A stretch of 18,354 nucleotides of DNA. Origin: WRIS01 sp050945135. GTDB lineage: Bacteria > Actinomycetota > Coriobacteriia > Coriobacteriales > Eggerthellaceae. Made by a program: the position numbers and the translations under genes. Under the pieces are notes generated by a model that saw only the letters and a program-made list of their open reading frames with translations, searched no databases and had not been told where the DNA came from. The stretch spans positions 1-18,354 of the forward strand of contig JBMNSJ010000041.1 of the NCBI GenBank assembly GCA_050945135.1, read 5' to 3'. Of the stretch, positions 1-6,077 are shown piece after piece. The stretch's first letter is position 1. Each line of letters begins with the position of its first letter.

Positions 1-228
1 CGGACTTTATAAGGCAGAGGTTATTCGTCACATGGGACCATGGAAAGGCTTTGATGATGTTGAATACTCTACTCTTGAGTGGGTTGACTGGTATAACAAG
101 GAAAGGTTGTTTGGTACTATAGGATATGTTCCGCCAGCTGAATTAGAGGCGAAATATTGGGAAAAGGAGTTCATGCAGGTAGCATAGGACTCAAGGAATC
201 GAGTCTCCGGTAAACCCGGGGCGATTCA
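1..228 (+). mobile_element. Right end of an IS3-family insertion sequence (partial)
   Basis: The block holds the last 61 codons of an IS3-type transposase followed by about 40 bp of non-coding element end. A small dyad (GACTC at 188-192, GAGTC at 201-205) lies just after the stop codon. The likely terminal inverted repeat runs to the CA at 227-228; read on the other strand it begins TGAATCGCCCCGGG, and IS3-family ends conventionally start with TG and finish with CA. From base 229 the sequence becomes in-frame leucine-rich-repeat coding DNA, which supports 228/229 as the boundary. The left end is outside the window, so the inverted repeat and target duplication cannot be verified here. Confidence 0.75.
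2..187 (+). CDS. IS3-family transposase (OrfB/integrase core), C-terminal fragment
   Basis: This is the last 61 residues of a DDE transposase, open from the left edge and ending at TAG 185-187. The tail contains the pattern typical of IS3/IS150-type OrfB ends: a Glu-Trp-x-x-Trp-Tyr-Asn segment (LEWVDWYNKERL), then GTIGYVPPAELEAKYW, which corresponds to the usual 'YN..R.H..LGY.SP.E.E' block after the catalytic glutamate. The N-terminal part, including the catalytic aspartates, lies outside the window, so whether the transposase is intact cannot be judged. It would catalyse copy-and-paste transposition of the element whose end follows it. Confidence 0.85.
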   Translation, partial: GLYKAEVIRHMGPWKGFDDVEYSTLEWVDWYNKERLFGTIGYVPPAELEAKYWEKEFMQVA

Positions 229-969
229 GGATGTAGTTCTTTGGAAACCTTATATTGTTCTGACAATATACTAAGCTTCCTTGATCTAACAGATTGTGTT
301 GCACTTGAAGACTTTCAATGTTCACACAACCAATTCTTTGAACCTATTGAGGGCATTGCAGCTGATTCGCTGACGCAAGGATACACTTACGTGCAGCAGT
401 CTATCTCTGTTGCTATGTCTCACGATGGGCAGGGTGGCTATGTGAGTGAGCTTTCATTTCCCCGAGCATCGAACGTTACTCTTTCAGACTCTGCGGTTTC
501 CTTTGTTAATGGCGCCTTCGTGATGCCGAGCACGTGGACATGGGCTTCAGGCTTTGAATCATACTCGGGATATACCGATGTATCGGGACCGGTGTTTTTT
601 GCGGAATCAGAAGTTTGGTTTTACGTGCCGTTTTATGCCGTGACCTTCCTTGATTATGACGGCACGAGTTTGGAAACTCAGCTTATAGATTCTGGCTTGG
701 GGGCTAGTGCTCCAGCGGTTGAGCCCCGCGAAGGTTATACCTTTAAGGGCTGGGACAAGAGCTTCGACCGAATTACGCAAGATACCACGGTAACTGCCGT
801 GTATGAGAAAAATGTTGACCCGACACCGGTTAATCCCTCTGATCCGGCAAGCCCCGGAAATCTTGCCAAAGCGTCCGATCATATGTCCTTAGTTGCTTTT
901 GCTCTCTTGGCGATGAGTAGCTTTGCAGCATGTGTTGTGCTTGGTCTTCGGAAAAAGACGCAGGTATAA
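229..969 (+). pseudogene. Leucine-rich-repeat surface protein, 3' fragment cut by the IS
   Basis: The frame reads straight out of the IS end as leucine-rich repeats of the Cys-containing type (GCSSLETLYCSDN, then LDLTDCVALEDFQCSHNQ). A beta-rich region follows, then one InlB B-type (Listeria-Bacteroides) repeat at about residues 131-190 (VTFLDYDGTSL, YTFKGWDKSF, TTVTAVYEKN). The C-terminus has the layout of a sortase substrate: a Pro/Ser linker (DPTPVNPSDPASP), the motif LAKASD, a hydrophobic segment and a basic tail (LRKKTQV). An actinobacterial anchor would normally be LPxTG or LAxTG, so LAKAS is degenerate. No convincing start codon or ribosome site exists: the first in-frame candidate is TTG 241 with no Shine-Dalgarno, and an in-frame stop (211-213) lies inside the IS. 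I infer a gene truncated by the insertion and probably not expressed. An intact copy would be a cell-wall-attached adhesin-like protein. Confidence 0.75.
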
Positions 970-1008
970 GCCCTACCGGTACCAGATCTTGTCTCTCTAA
1001 AAGAATAG

Positions 1009-1104
1009 CTTGCAGCCAGTGCCCTTATTAGGGGTCTGGAGCTTAGTAGCAAACAGGCAGCCTTTCATCTGGGCAAAGAGTATGCCATGCGAGTATTTAC
1101 ATGA
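1009..1104 (+). pseudogene. Short coding-like remnant without a start
   Basis: Between the surface-protein fragment and the riboflavin leader, one frame gives 31 codons of protein-like composition (LAASALIRGLELSSK, then QAAFHLGKEYAMRVFT) between TAG 1006-1008 and TGA 1102-1104. It has no start codon with a ribosome site. It may be the decayed 3' end of a gene. I do not recognise the family, and chance is not excluded. Confidence 0.2.
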
Positions 1105-1132
1105 TGTGAATCGCTTTGCTTAAAAAAGGTAC

Positions 1133-1161
1133 TTCACGCACAAGAGATTCAGTGATACTCT
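1133..1161 (+). promoter_or_regulatory. Candidate promoter of the riboflavin operon
   Basis: TTCACG (1133-1138) and TACTCT (1156-1161) are separated by 17 bp, giving a sigma-70-like promoter with mediocre boxes. Transcription would start near 1168, about 14 nt before the first paired base of the FMN riboswitch. The position is what makes the call plausible; the boxes alone are weak. Confidence 0.4.
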
Positions 1162-1181
1162 ATGTCTCAACAAAATATAGA

Positions 1182-1288
1182 ATCTTCAGGGCAGGGTGTG
1201 AGTCCCTACCGGTGGTAAAGCCCACGAGCCGCAAGGCATGATTCGGTGAGATTCCGAAGCCGACAGTATAGTCTGGATGAAAGAAGAT
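1182..1288 (+). ncRNA. FMN riboswitch (RFN element)
   Basis: All RFN hallmarks are present in order. The P1 stem is ATCTTC (1182-1187) with GAAGAT (1283-1288). Conserved blocks include AGGGCAGGGTG, CCCTACCGGTGGTAAAGCCC, ACGAGCC, ATTCGGTGAGATTCCGAAGCC and the near-invariant GACAGTATAGTCTGGATGAA just before the closing stem. FMN binding by this aptamer lowers expression of riboflavin genes in bacteria. Here it sits directly upstream of ribD and is followed by intrinsic terminators, so FMN-induced premature termination of the whole rib operon is the expected mechanism. Confidence 0.97.
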
Positions 1289-1323
1289 GAAGTTGCAGTC
1301 GTATTTGATACCGCAAAAATCTT

Positions 1324-1360
1324 GGCCTTGAAATGACATTGTCGTTTCAAGGCCATTTTT
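1324..1360 (+). terminator. Intrinsic terminator 1, riboswitch expression platform
   Basis: A 14-bp stem formed by GGCCTTGAAATGAC (1324-1337) and GTCGTTTCAAGGCC (1341-1354), with a 3-nt loop and one G-U pair, is followed by ATTTTT. It begins about 35 nt after the RFN element, the normal place for the FMN-responsive terminator. Confidence 0.85.
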
Positions 1361-1380
1361 GTAGCAATCAAGCAATCATC

Positions 1381-1408
1381 AAGCCCTGAATGTGTTCGGG
1401 GCTTTTTT
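1381..1408 (+). terminator. Intrinsic terminator 2 ahead of ribD
   Basis: A 10-bp stem of AAGCCCTGAA (1381-1390) and TTCGGGGCTT (1395-1404), with a TGTG loop, runs directly into TTTT. It is a second strong terminator 20 nt after the first and about 65 nt before ribD. Either both belong to the riboswitch switch-off mechanism or the second gives an extra, possibly separately controlled, checkpoint. Confidence 0.8.
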
Positions 1409-1474
1409 GTTGGCAGGTCAACAAACACCCCACTTAGGTAGAGCAATAACGAGGTTATGAGTTTTGGAGTCGAT

Positions 1475-2578
1475 ATGCAGCACGAAAACTATATGAGAGA
1501 GGCGCTGAAATGCGCTGAACAAGGAGTTGGGCGGGTCAACCCGAATCCACTTGTTGGTGCCCTTATTGTGCGTGACGAAAAGATTATTGCGCGAGGCTTT
1601 CATGAAGAATTTGGAGGGCTTCATGCCGAAAGAAACGCACTCTTGAGCTGCAGTGAATCGCCGCGCGGTGCCACGATGTATGTAACGCTCGAACCTTGTT
1701 CACACCACGGTAAAACTCCACCTTGTGTTGACGCAATCATTGAAAGCGGCATCGAGAAAGTAGTCGTTGCTGTAGGAGACCCCAATCCTTTAGTTGCGGG
1801 TAGGGGAATTTCCTTACTCAAGGAGGCAGGCATTGAGGTAGTTCAGGGAGTTCTTGAGAAAGAAGCCCTTGAGCAAAACCATGTTTTCTTTCATTACATT
1901 CAAACAAAGATGCCCTACGTTGTGATGAAGTACGCAATGACTCTCGACGGAAAGACAGCTACAGCGCAAGGTTACTCGCAGTGGATTACCGGAGAGCAGG
2001 CACGAGCGCGGGTGCACCAGGACCGCAATCGCTATAGTGCCATCATGGTTGGCAGCAGAACGGTTCTTATTGATGACCCGCTCCTAACTTCGCGCATTGA
2101 GGGGGGAAGAAATCCTCTTCGCATTGTCTGCGATTCTCAGTTACAAACTCCACTTGAATCTCAGCTGGTAAAAACTGCCAAAGAGGTTCCAACGATTATT
2201 GCTACTAGTTTAGAAAATGAAGAAAAAATCAGTCTCTATGAAAAGGCAGGTGTGAGTGTTGTTCGCAGCCCTGAAAAGGATGGACACCTCGATTTATGCG
2301 CGCTGATGAGATATCTGGGCGAACAAGGAATCGACAGCATCCTTCTCGAAAGCGGAGGAGCCCTTAACTGGGCAATGCTCGATGCCGGACTCGTAAATCG
2401 CGTCCAGGCCTATATCGCTCCGAAGCTTTTCGGCGGGGCAGAAGCATCAACGCCCCTACAAGGTGCAGGTGTCGTGTTTCCAGATGGTGCATTTCGTCTT
2501 GAGAATATGAAAATCTCGTTTGAGGGAGAAGATATGCTAGTTGAAGCCGAGGTGAAAAGTACATGTTTACCGGAATAG
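1475..2578 (+). CDS. ribD: Bifunctional riboflavin deaminase/reductase RibD
   Basis: It catalyses the second and third steps after GTP ring opening: deamination of the diaminopyrimidine, then NADPH-dependent reduction of the ribosyl side chain. Length is 367 residues, typical of the fused enzyme. The N-terminal deaminase domain (about 1-145) shows the zinc site: HAE (His50, catalytic Glu52) and PCSHHGKTPPC (Cys75, Cys84). The C-terminal reductase domain (about 146-367) has MKYAMTLDGKTA, WITGEQAR, a VGSRTVLIDDPLL segment and ESGGALNWAML. The start at ATG 1475 is preferred because GGAG (1466-1469) lies 5 nt upstream and the protein then begins MQHENYMREAL as in relatives. An in-frame ATG at 1457 has GAGG only 2 nt away. 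It is the first gene of the FMN-riboswitch operon and overlaps ribE by 16 nt. Confidence 0.96.
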   Translation: MQHENYMREALKCAEQGVGRVNPNPLVGALIVRDEKIIARGFHEEFGGLHAERNALLSCSESPRGATMYVTLEPCSHHGKTPPCVDAIIESGIEKVVVAVGDPNPLVAGRGISLLKEAGIEVVQGVLEKEALEQNHVFFHYIQTKMPYVVMKYAMTLDGKTATAQGYSQWITGEQARARVHQDRNRYSAIMVGSRTVLIDDPLLTSRIEGGRNPLRIVCDSQLQTPLESQLVKTAKEVPTIIATSLENEEKISLYEKAGVSVVRSPEKDGHLDLCALMRYLGEQGIDSILLESGGALNWAMLDAGLVNRVQAYIAPKLFGGAEASTPLQGAGVVFPDGAFRLENMKISFEGEDMLVEAEVKSTCLPE

Positions 2579-3210
2579 TTGAGGAAATGGGCTCAGTAGC
2601 CGCAATAAAGCGCGGAGCTAAATCCTCCGTGCTCACGATTTCAGGCGATGTGATTTTCGATGATATGGGGCTGGGAGACTCTATCGCTGTTAACGGCGTT
2701 TGTCTTACGGTAACGCGCTTTGCCGACAAAAGATTCGATGCCGACGTAATGAATGAAACACTTTCGAGGTCGTCGCTAGGCGACTTAGCTTTAGGCTCGC
2801 GTGTGAATCTTGAGCGCGCCACGCCTATGAACGGAAGATTCGGCGGGCATATCGTTTCGGGACATATTGATGGCGTAGGTACTGTCGCAGAGATTACTCG
2901 AGACGATAACGCCATTTGGTATCGCATTGCTGTCAATCCAGAGGTGATGCGCTATATCGTAGAAAAGGGGTCGGTGGCTCTTGATGGAATAAGCCTCACG
3001 GTTGCCAAGTTGAGTCAAGGCGATTTTAGCGTATCGATAATTCCTCACACGGTTGAAAACACCGTGCTTTCGCAGAAGAAAGTAGGGGATATCATCAACG
3101 TGGAAAACGACGTGATAGGAAAGTATGTGGAACGTCTTATGAGCAATAAACAACCAGATGAACAACAGAGTTCGATTACTCTCGAATTCTTGAGCAAGCA
3201 CGGATTTTAG
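2563..3210 (+). CDS. ribE: Riboflavin synthase, alpha chain
   Basis: It dismutates two molecules of 6,7-dimethyl-8-ribityllumazine to riboflavin and the ribitylamino-pyrimidine, the last step of the pathway. The 215-residue protein shows the internal duplication of the family, two lumazine-binding domains. The first starts MFTGIVEE and has GDSIAVNGVCLTV (38-50). The second starts after GGHIVSGHIDGVG (94-106) and has GSVALDGISLTVA (136-148). The conserved N-terminal MFTGIVEE fixes the start. GAGGTG lies about 10 nt upstream inside ribD, so the 16-nt overlap suggests translational coupling. The last 25 residues (SNKQPDEQQ onward) form a polar tail beyond the core fold. Some authors call this gene ribC. 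Confidence 0.96.
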   Translation: MFTGIVEEMGSVAAIKRGAKSSVLTISGDVIFDDMGLGDSIAVNGVCLTVTRFADKRFDADVMNETLSRSSLGDLALGSRVNLERATPMNGRFGGHIVSGHIDGVGTVAEITRDDNAIWYRIAVNPEVMRYIVEKGSVALDGISLTVAKLSQGDFSVSIIPHTVENTVLSQKKVGDIINVENDVIGKYVERLMSNKQPDEQQSSITLEFLSKHGF

Positions 3211-3218
3211 GAGGAATA

Positions 3219-4421
3219 ATGTTTGAGTACAATACGATTGAAGAGGCGTTGGAGGATTTACGCGCGGGCCGCATTATCATGGTCTCCGATGATGACGATC
3301 GCGAAAATGAAGGCGATTTTATCTGCGCTGCTGAGTTTGCTACAACTCAAAATGTGAACTTTATGGCAATGCATGCTCGAGGATTAATATGTATGCCAAT
3401 GAGTGAAGAGCTGGGTAAAAAACTTCAGTTCCCTCAGATGGTGGTAGAAAACACCGACAATCATGAAACCGCTTTCACGGTATCAATCGATCATGTTGAC
3501 ACAGGAACAGGGATTTCTGCCGAAGAGCGCTCACTTACCGCTCTCAAGTGTGTCGATGACGATGCCCGCCCTGAGGATTTTCGTCGACCAGGACATATGT
3601 TTCCGCTGATAGCAAAAAGAAACGGTGTGCTTGAGCGCAACGGGCATACCGAAGCAACTGTCGATCTTATGCGACTTGCGGGGCTGAAGGAATGTGGGCT
3701 CTGCTGTGAAATTATGTGTGACGACGGCACGATGATGCAAAGCGAAGAACTCCAAGAGCTTGCAAAGAAATGGGATTTAAAATACATCACCATCAAGGAT
3801 TTGCAGGAGTACCGCAAGAAATATGACAAGCTTGTCGACTTAACGACGGTAACCGACATGCCTACTCGCTACGGCGATTTCAAAGCGTACTGCTATGTCA
3901 GCAAGCTTAACGGTGAGCATCATATCGCTCTCGTAAAAGGAGAGCTGGGCGATGGTGAAAACATTTTGTGTCGCGTGCACTCAGAATGCTTAACCGGTGA
4001 TGCTTTGGGTTCGATGCGCTGCGATTGCGGCCAACAGCTTGCTGCCGCTATGGCACAAATTGAAGAAGAGGGCTCAGGTATTCTTTTGTATATGCGTCAA
4101 GAAGGACGCGGCATCGGTCTTGTCAATAAATTGCGCGCCTATGCCTTGCAAGACGAAGGTATGGATACGCTTGAGGCAAATTTGGCACTTGGTTTCGAAG
4201 GTGACCTGCGTGAATACTATATCGGGGCACAGATTTTGAATGATTTGGGGGCAAAATCACTCAGATTGCTGACGAACAACCCGCAAAAAGTGTATGACCT
4301 CTCAGGCTTTGGCATGGAAATTGTAGAACGTATTCCAATTCAGATGGAAGCTACCGATCATGACCTGTATTACCTCAAGACAAAGCAAGAGAAAATGGGA
4401 CATTTGCTCGACTACAAATAG
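3219..4421 (+). CDS. ribBA: Bifunctional DHBP synthase / GTP cyclohydrolase II (RibBA)
   Basis: This 400-residue fusion supplies both branches of riboflavin synthesis: 3,4-dihydroxy-2-butanone 4-phosphate from ribulose 5-phosphate, and the pyrimidine precursor from GTP. The N-terminal DHBP synthase domain (1 to about 200) has the acidic loop SDDDDRENEGDF (23-34), ARGLICMPM, GTGISAEERS and RNGHTEATVDL. The C-terminal GTP cyclohydrolase II domain (about 205-400) has RVHSECLTGD and GSMRCDCG, giving zinc ligands Cys257, Cys268 and Cys270. It also has YMRQEGRGIGL, DEGMDTLEANLALGF and LLTNNPQKV. No key residue of either half appears to be missing, so both activities are expected. An AGGAGG box overlaps the ribE stop and sits 4 nt before ATG 3219. 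Confidence 0.97.
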   Translation: MFEYNTIEEALEDLRAGRIIMVSDDDDRENEGDFICAAEFATTQNVNFMAMHARGLICMPMSEELGKKLQFPQMVVENTDNHETAFTVSIDHVDTGTGISAEERSLTALKCVDDDARPEDFRRPGHMFPLIAKRNGVLERNGHTEATVDLMRLAGLKECGLCCEIMCDDGTMMQSEELQELAKKWDLKYITIKDLQEYRKKYDKLVDLTTVTDMPTRYGDFKAYCYVSKLNGEHHIALVKGELGDGENILCRVHSECLTGDALGSMRCDCGQQLAAAMAQIEEEGSGILLYMRQEGRGIGLVNKLRAYALQDEGMDTLEANLALGFEGDLREYYIGAQILNDLGAKSLRLLTNNPQKVYDLSGFGMEIVERIPIQMEATDHDLYYLKTKQEKMGHLLDYK

Positions 4422-4464
4422 CGTTGATATGACAAGAAAGAACAAACGGAAAAGGAGAAACAAG

Positions 4465-4932
4465 ATGAAAACCTATGAGGGAAAGATTGTATCAAGTGAT
4501 AGTAAAATCGGTATTGTCGCTGGCCGCTTCAACGAGTTCATTACGTCAAAACTGCTCGATGGGGCTATCGATGGACTGAAGCGTCATGATGTAGCTGAAG
4601 ACAATATTGAGATTGCATGGGTGCCGGGCGCTTTCGAGATTCCCTTAATCGCAGCACACATGGTAAAAAGCGGCAAATATGACGCAGTAATTTGTTTAGG
4701 TGCAGTTATTCGAGGAAATACTACGCACTACGATTACGTGTGCAGTGAAGTGACGAAGGGTATTGCGCAAGTTTCTCTGAAGAGCGAAATTCCAGTCATG
4801 TTTGGAGTGCTTACCACCGAAAACATCGAGCAAGCAATTGAGCGTGCTGGTACGAAGGCAGGCAACAAGGGCTATGACTGCGCCCTCGGAGCTCTTGAAA
4901 TGATTAGCCTCATAAAGAACATTAACGCCTAA
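4465..4932 (+). CDS. ribH: 6,7-dimethyl-8-ribityllumazine synthase
   Basis: It condenses the ribitylamino-pyrimidine with DHBP to make the lumazine substrate of riboflavin synthase; family members assemble into pentamers or 60-subunit shells. The 155-residue protein is standard length. Signature segments are GIVAGRFNEFIT near the N-terminus, WVPGAFEIPL (52-61), GAVIRGNTTHYDYV with the catalytic His88, and VMFGVLTTENIEQAIERAG. ATG 4465 is chosen because AAAGGAG stands about 7 nt upstream. In-frame upstream ATGs would add a Lys/Arg-rich extension that includes the ribosome site itself. The 43-nt gap to ribBA shows no terminator, so it belongs to the same operon. Confidence 0.97.
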   Translation: MKTYEGKIVSSDSKIGIVAGRFNEFITSKLLDGAIDGLKRHDVAEDNIEIAWVPGAFEIPLIAAHMVKSGKYDAVICLGAVIRGNTTHYDYVCSEVTKGIAQVSLKSEIPVMFGVLTTENIEQAIERAGTKAGNKGYDCALGALEMISLIKNINA

Positions 4933-4935
4933 AAT

Positions 4936-5580
4936 ATGAATCTTGTTTTTGACTATGACGGCACATTGCACGACAGCATTGTGGTGTATGAGCCGGCCTT
5001 TCGTTATGTGATGTCTGAGCTTGAGAGACGCGAGGGTATTGTGGTGCCCTGCGTCTCTCAAGAAAATATTAGGTACTGGATAGGGCTTTCTGCGCCCGAT
5101 ATGTGGAACTCCTTTATGCCAGAGTTAAGCCAGGAGTCAAAAGACTTCTACAGTGGGCTTATCGGAGATATGATGGTCGCTTTCATCAACGAGGGAAAGG
5201 CTCGGCTCTATCCTCGCGCCTTAGAAACTCTCGGGCGTTTAAAAGAGCAGGGCCATGAGCTGTTCTTCCTCAGTAACTGCAGCTGTCGTTATCTTCAGGC
5301 TCATCGAAGTCACTTTTCTCTTGACGAGCATTTCACAGCCTTTTATTGTGCCGAAGATTTTGGATGGCAGCCAAAATCCCACATCTTCTCACAGATGAAA
5401 GAATCCTGGCCCCAATTGAATTCTGCCATGGTCATAGGAGATAGAAGACTCGATATAGCTTTCGCTGTTGACCACGGCTGCACAAGCGTCGGCTGCACCT
5501 ATGGATACGCTCAACCGGGAGAATTAGCTCAGGCAGACTACCTTATTGACTATTTGAGCGAATTGCTCTTGTTGGTGTAA
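4936..5580 (+). CDS. HAD-superfamily phosphatase, candidate riboflavin-pathway phosphatase
   Basis: This is a 214-residue haloacid dehalogenase-type hydrolase with all four motifs: FDYDGTL (nucleophile Asp6, acid/base Asp8), FLSN (Ser113), QPKS (Lys147) and IGDRRLD (Asp169, Asp173). An all-helical cap lies between motifs I and II, as in the phosphoglycolate-phosphatase-like (C1) group. Its start is 3 nt after the ribH stop and has no clear Shine-Dalgarno, so translation probably depends on ribH. The riboflavin pathway needs an enzyme that dephosphorylates 5-amino-6-ribitylamino-uracil phosphate; in E. coli and B. subtilis promiscuous HAD enzymes do this from unlinked loci. The position inside the FMN-controlled operon suggests this role. 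FMN hydrolase or general phosphatase activity remain alternatives. HAD identity is sure; the substrate is inferred. Confidence 0.9.
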   Translation: MNLVFDYDGTLHDSIVVYEPAFRYVMSELERREGIVVPCVSQENIRYWIGLSAPDMWNSFMPELSQESKDFYSGLIGDMMVAFINEGKARLYPRALETLGRLKEQGHELFFLSNCSCRYLQAHRSHFSLDEHFTAFYCAEDFGWQPKSHIFSQMKESWPQLNSAMVIGDRRLDIAFAVDHGCTSVGCTYGYAQPGELAQADYLIDYLSELLLLV

Positions 5581-5813
5581 GGTTACGCATCGCTTTCGGG
5601 GGTCTTTTCGAAAAGAAACAAAGCCGCAAAGTACTTTCATTGTGCTGGCATGCACGCTATTATGCCCCTAAGTGAACAGCAAGAATTTCCCGGTCAGCTT
5701 TTTCACTCCTCCAGCCGGATTTCACGTGTAATCGTAGAGGGACGATTCATGCAATGCCCCTTAGACACGAGGATGCAGAAATTGCAGCATTGCAGCAGAA
5801 TGGAGAGAGGGAC

Positions 5814-5954
5814 ATGGAAGCGTATCTTATGGTATTGGGATATATTGTCTTGATAGCCTTGGGAGTGTTGATTCTCGGCCTGTCTAATCTAAAAAAGCCG
5901 CAGCGGACACACCCGGTCGAAAAAGAAGAATTCGAAGAACTCATAGATGGATAA
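5814..5954 (+). CDS. Small single-pass membrane protein, unknown function
   Basis: The predicted product is 46 residues. A hydrophobic helix (about residues 5-24, LMVLGYIVLIALGVLILGL) is followed by a charged tail with basic (KKPQRTH) and then acidic (EKEEFEELID) segments. ATG 5814 is preceded by GGAGAGAGG with good spacing. An in-frame ATG at 5754 would add 20 polar residues (MPLRHEDAEIAALQQNGERD) and is possible but has only GAGGG 12 nt upstream. It lies between the riboflavin operon and the convergent cydAB genes. Short one-helix proteins accompany some cytochrome bd oxidases (CydX, CydS), but those are normally co-transcribed with cydAB; this one is on the opposite strand, so I do not assign that role. 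Confidence 0.5.
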   Translation: MEAYLMVLGYIVLIALGVLILGLSNLKKPQRTHPVEKEEFEELIDG

Positions 5955-6024
5955 TACTGCGGTAGAGAATGCCTTATGAAATAGTGAGAGCTGTTTTTGG
6001 CCTGCAGAAAATACAGGAGCGCCA

Positions 6025-6062
6025 AAGCCGGATGAATGGGTGAAGGAATGCTCATCCGGCTT
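6025..6062. terminator. Hairpin between the small gene and cydB
   Basis: An 11-bp perfect inverted repeat, AAGCCGGATGA (6025-6035) and TCATCCGGCTT (6052-6062), has a 16-nt loop and lies between two convergent transcripts, 16 bp past the cydB stop. Neither side has a long T-run, so it may be a weak bidirectional terminator or a 3'-end-stabilising stem. Confidence 0.5.
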
Positions 6063-6077
6063 GGCAGAGTGTAGGTA

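Noticed and set aside
1016..1039. Imperfect stem CCAG..CCCT/AGGG..CTGG as terminator of the surface-protein gene
   Set aside because: It is interrupted by mismatches, is only 8 bp and has no T-run; it also lies inside the coding-like remnant.
4360..4464. N-terminal extension of RibH from upstream in-frame ATGs
   Set aside because: The extension overlaps the end of ribBA and encodes a Lys/Arg-rich stretch that includes the AAAGGAG ribosome site; the family length of about 155 residues fits the start at 4465.
5603..5616. Self-complementary 14-mer TCTTTTCGAAAAGA after the HAD gene as a rib-operon terminator
   Set aside because: The stem would be short and A/T-only with no following T-run, so it is not a convincing terminator. 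No clear terminator of the riboflavin operon was found.
5662..5764. Two near-identical copies of ATGCCCCTAAG/ATGCCCCTTAG as a regulatory direct repeat
   Set aside because: Only 11 bp, two copies about 90 bp apart and no relation to a promoter; chance is likely.
5650..5853. 67-codon ORF overlapping the small membrane protein gene
   Set aside because: It overlaps a better candidate in another frame, has no suitable ribosome site and its composition (Cys, Trp, Arg rich) looks random.
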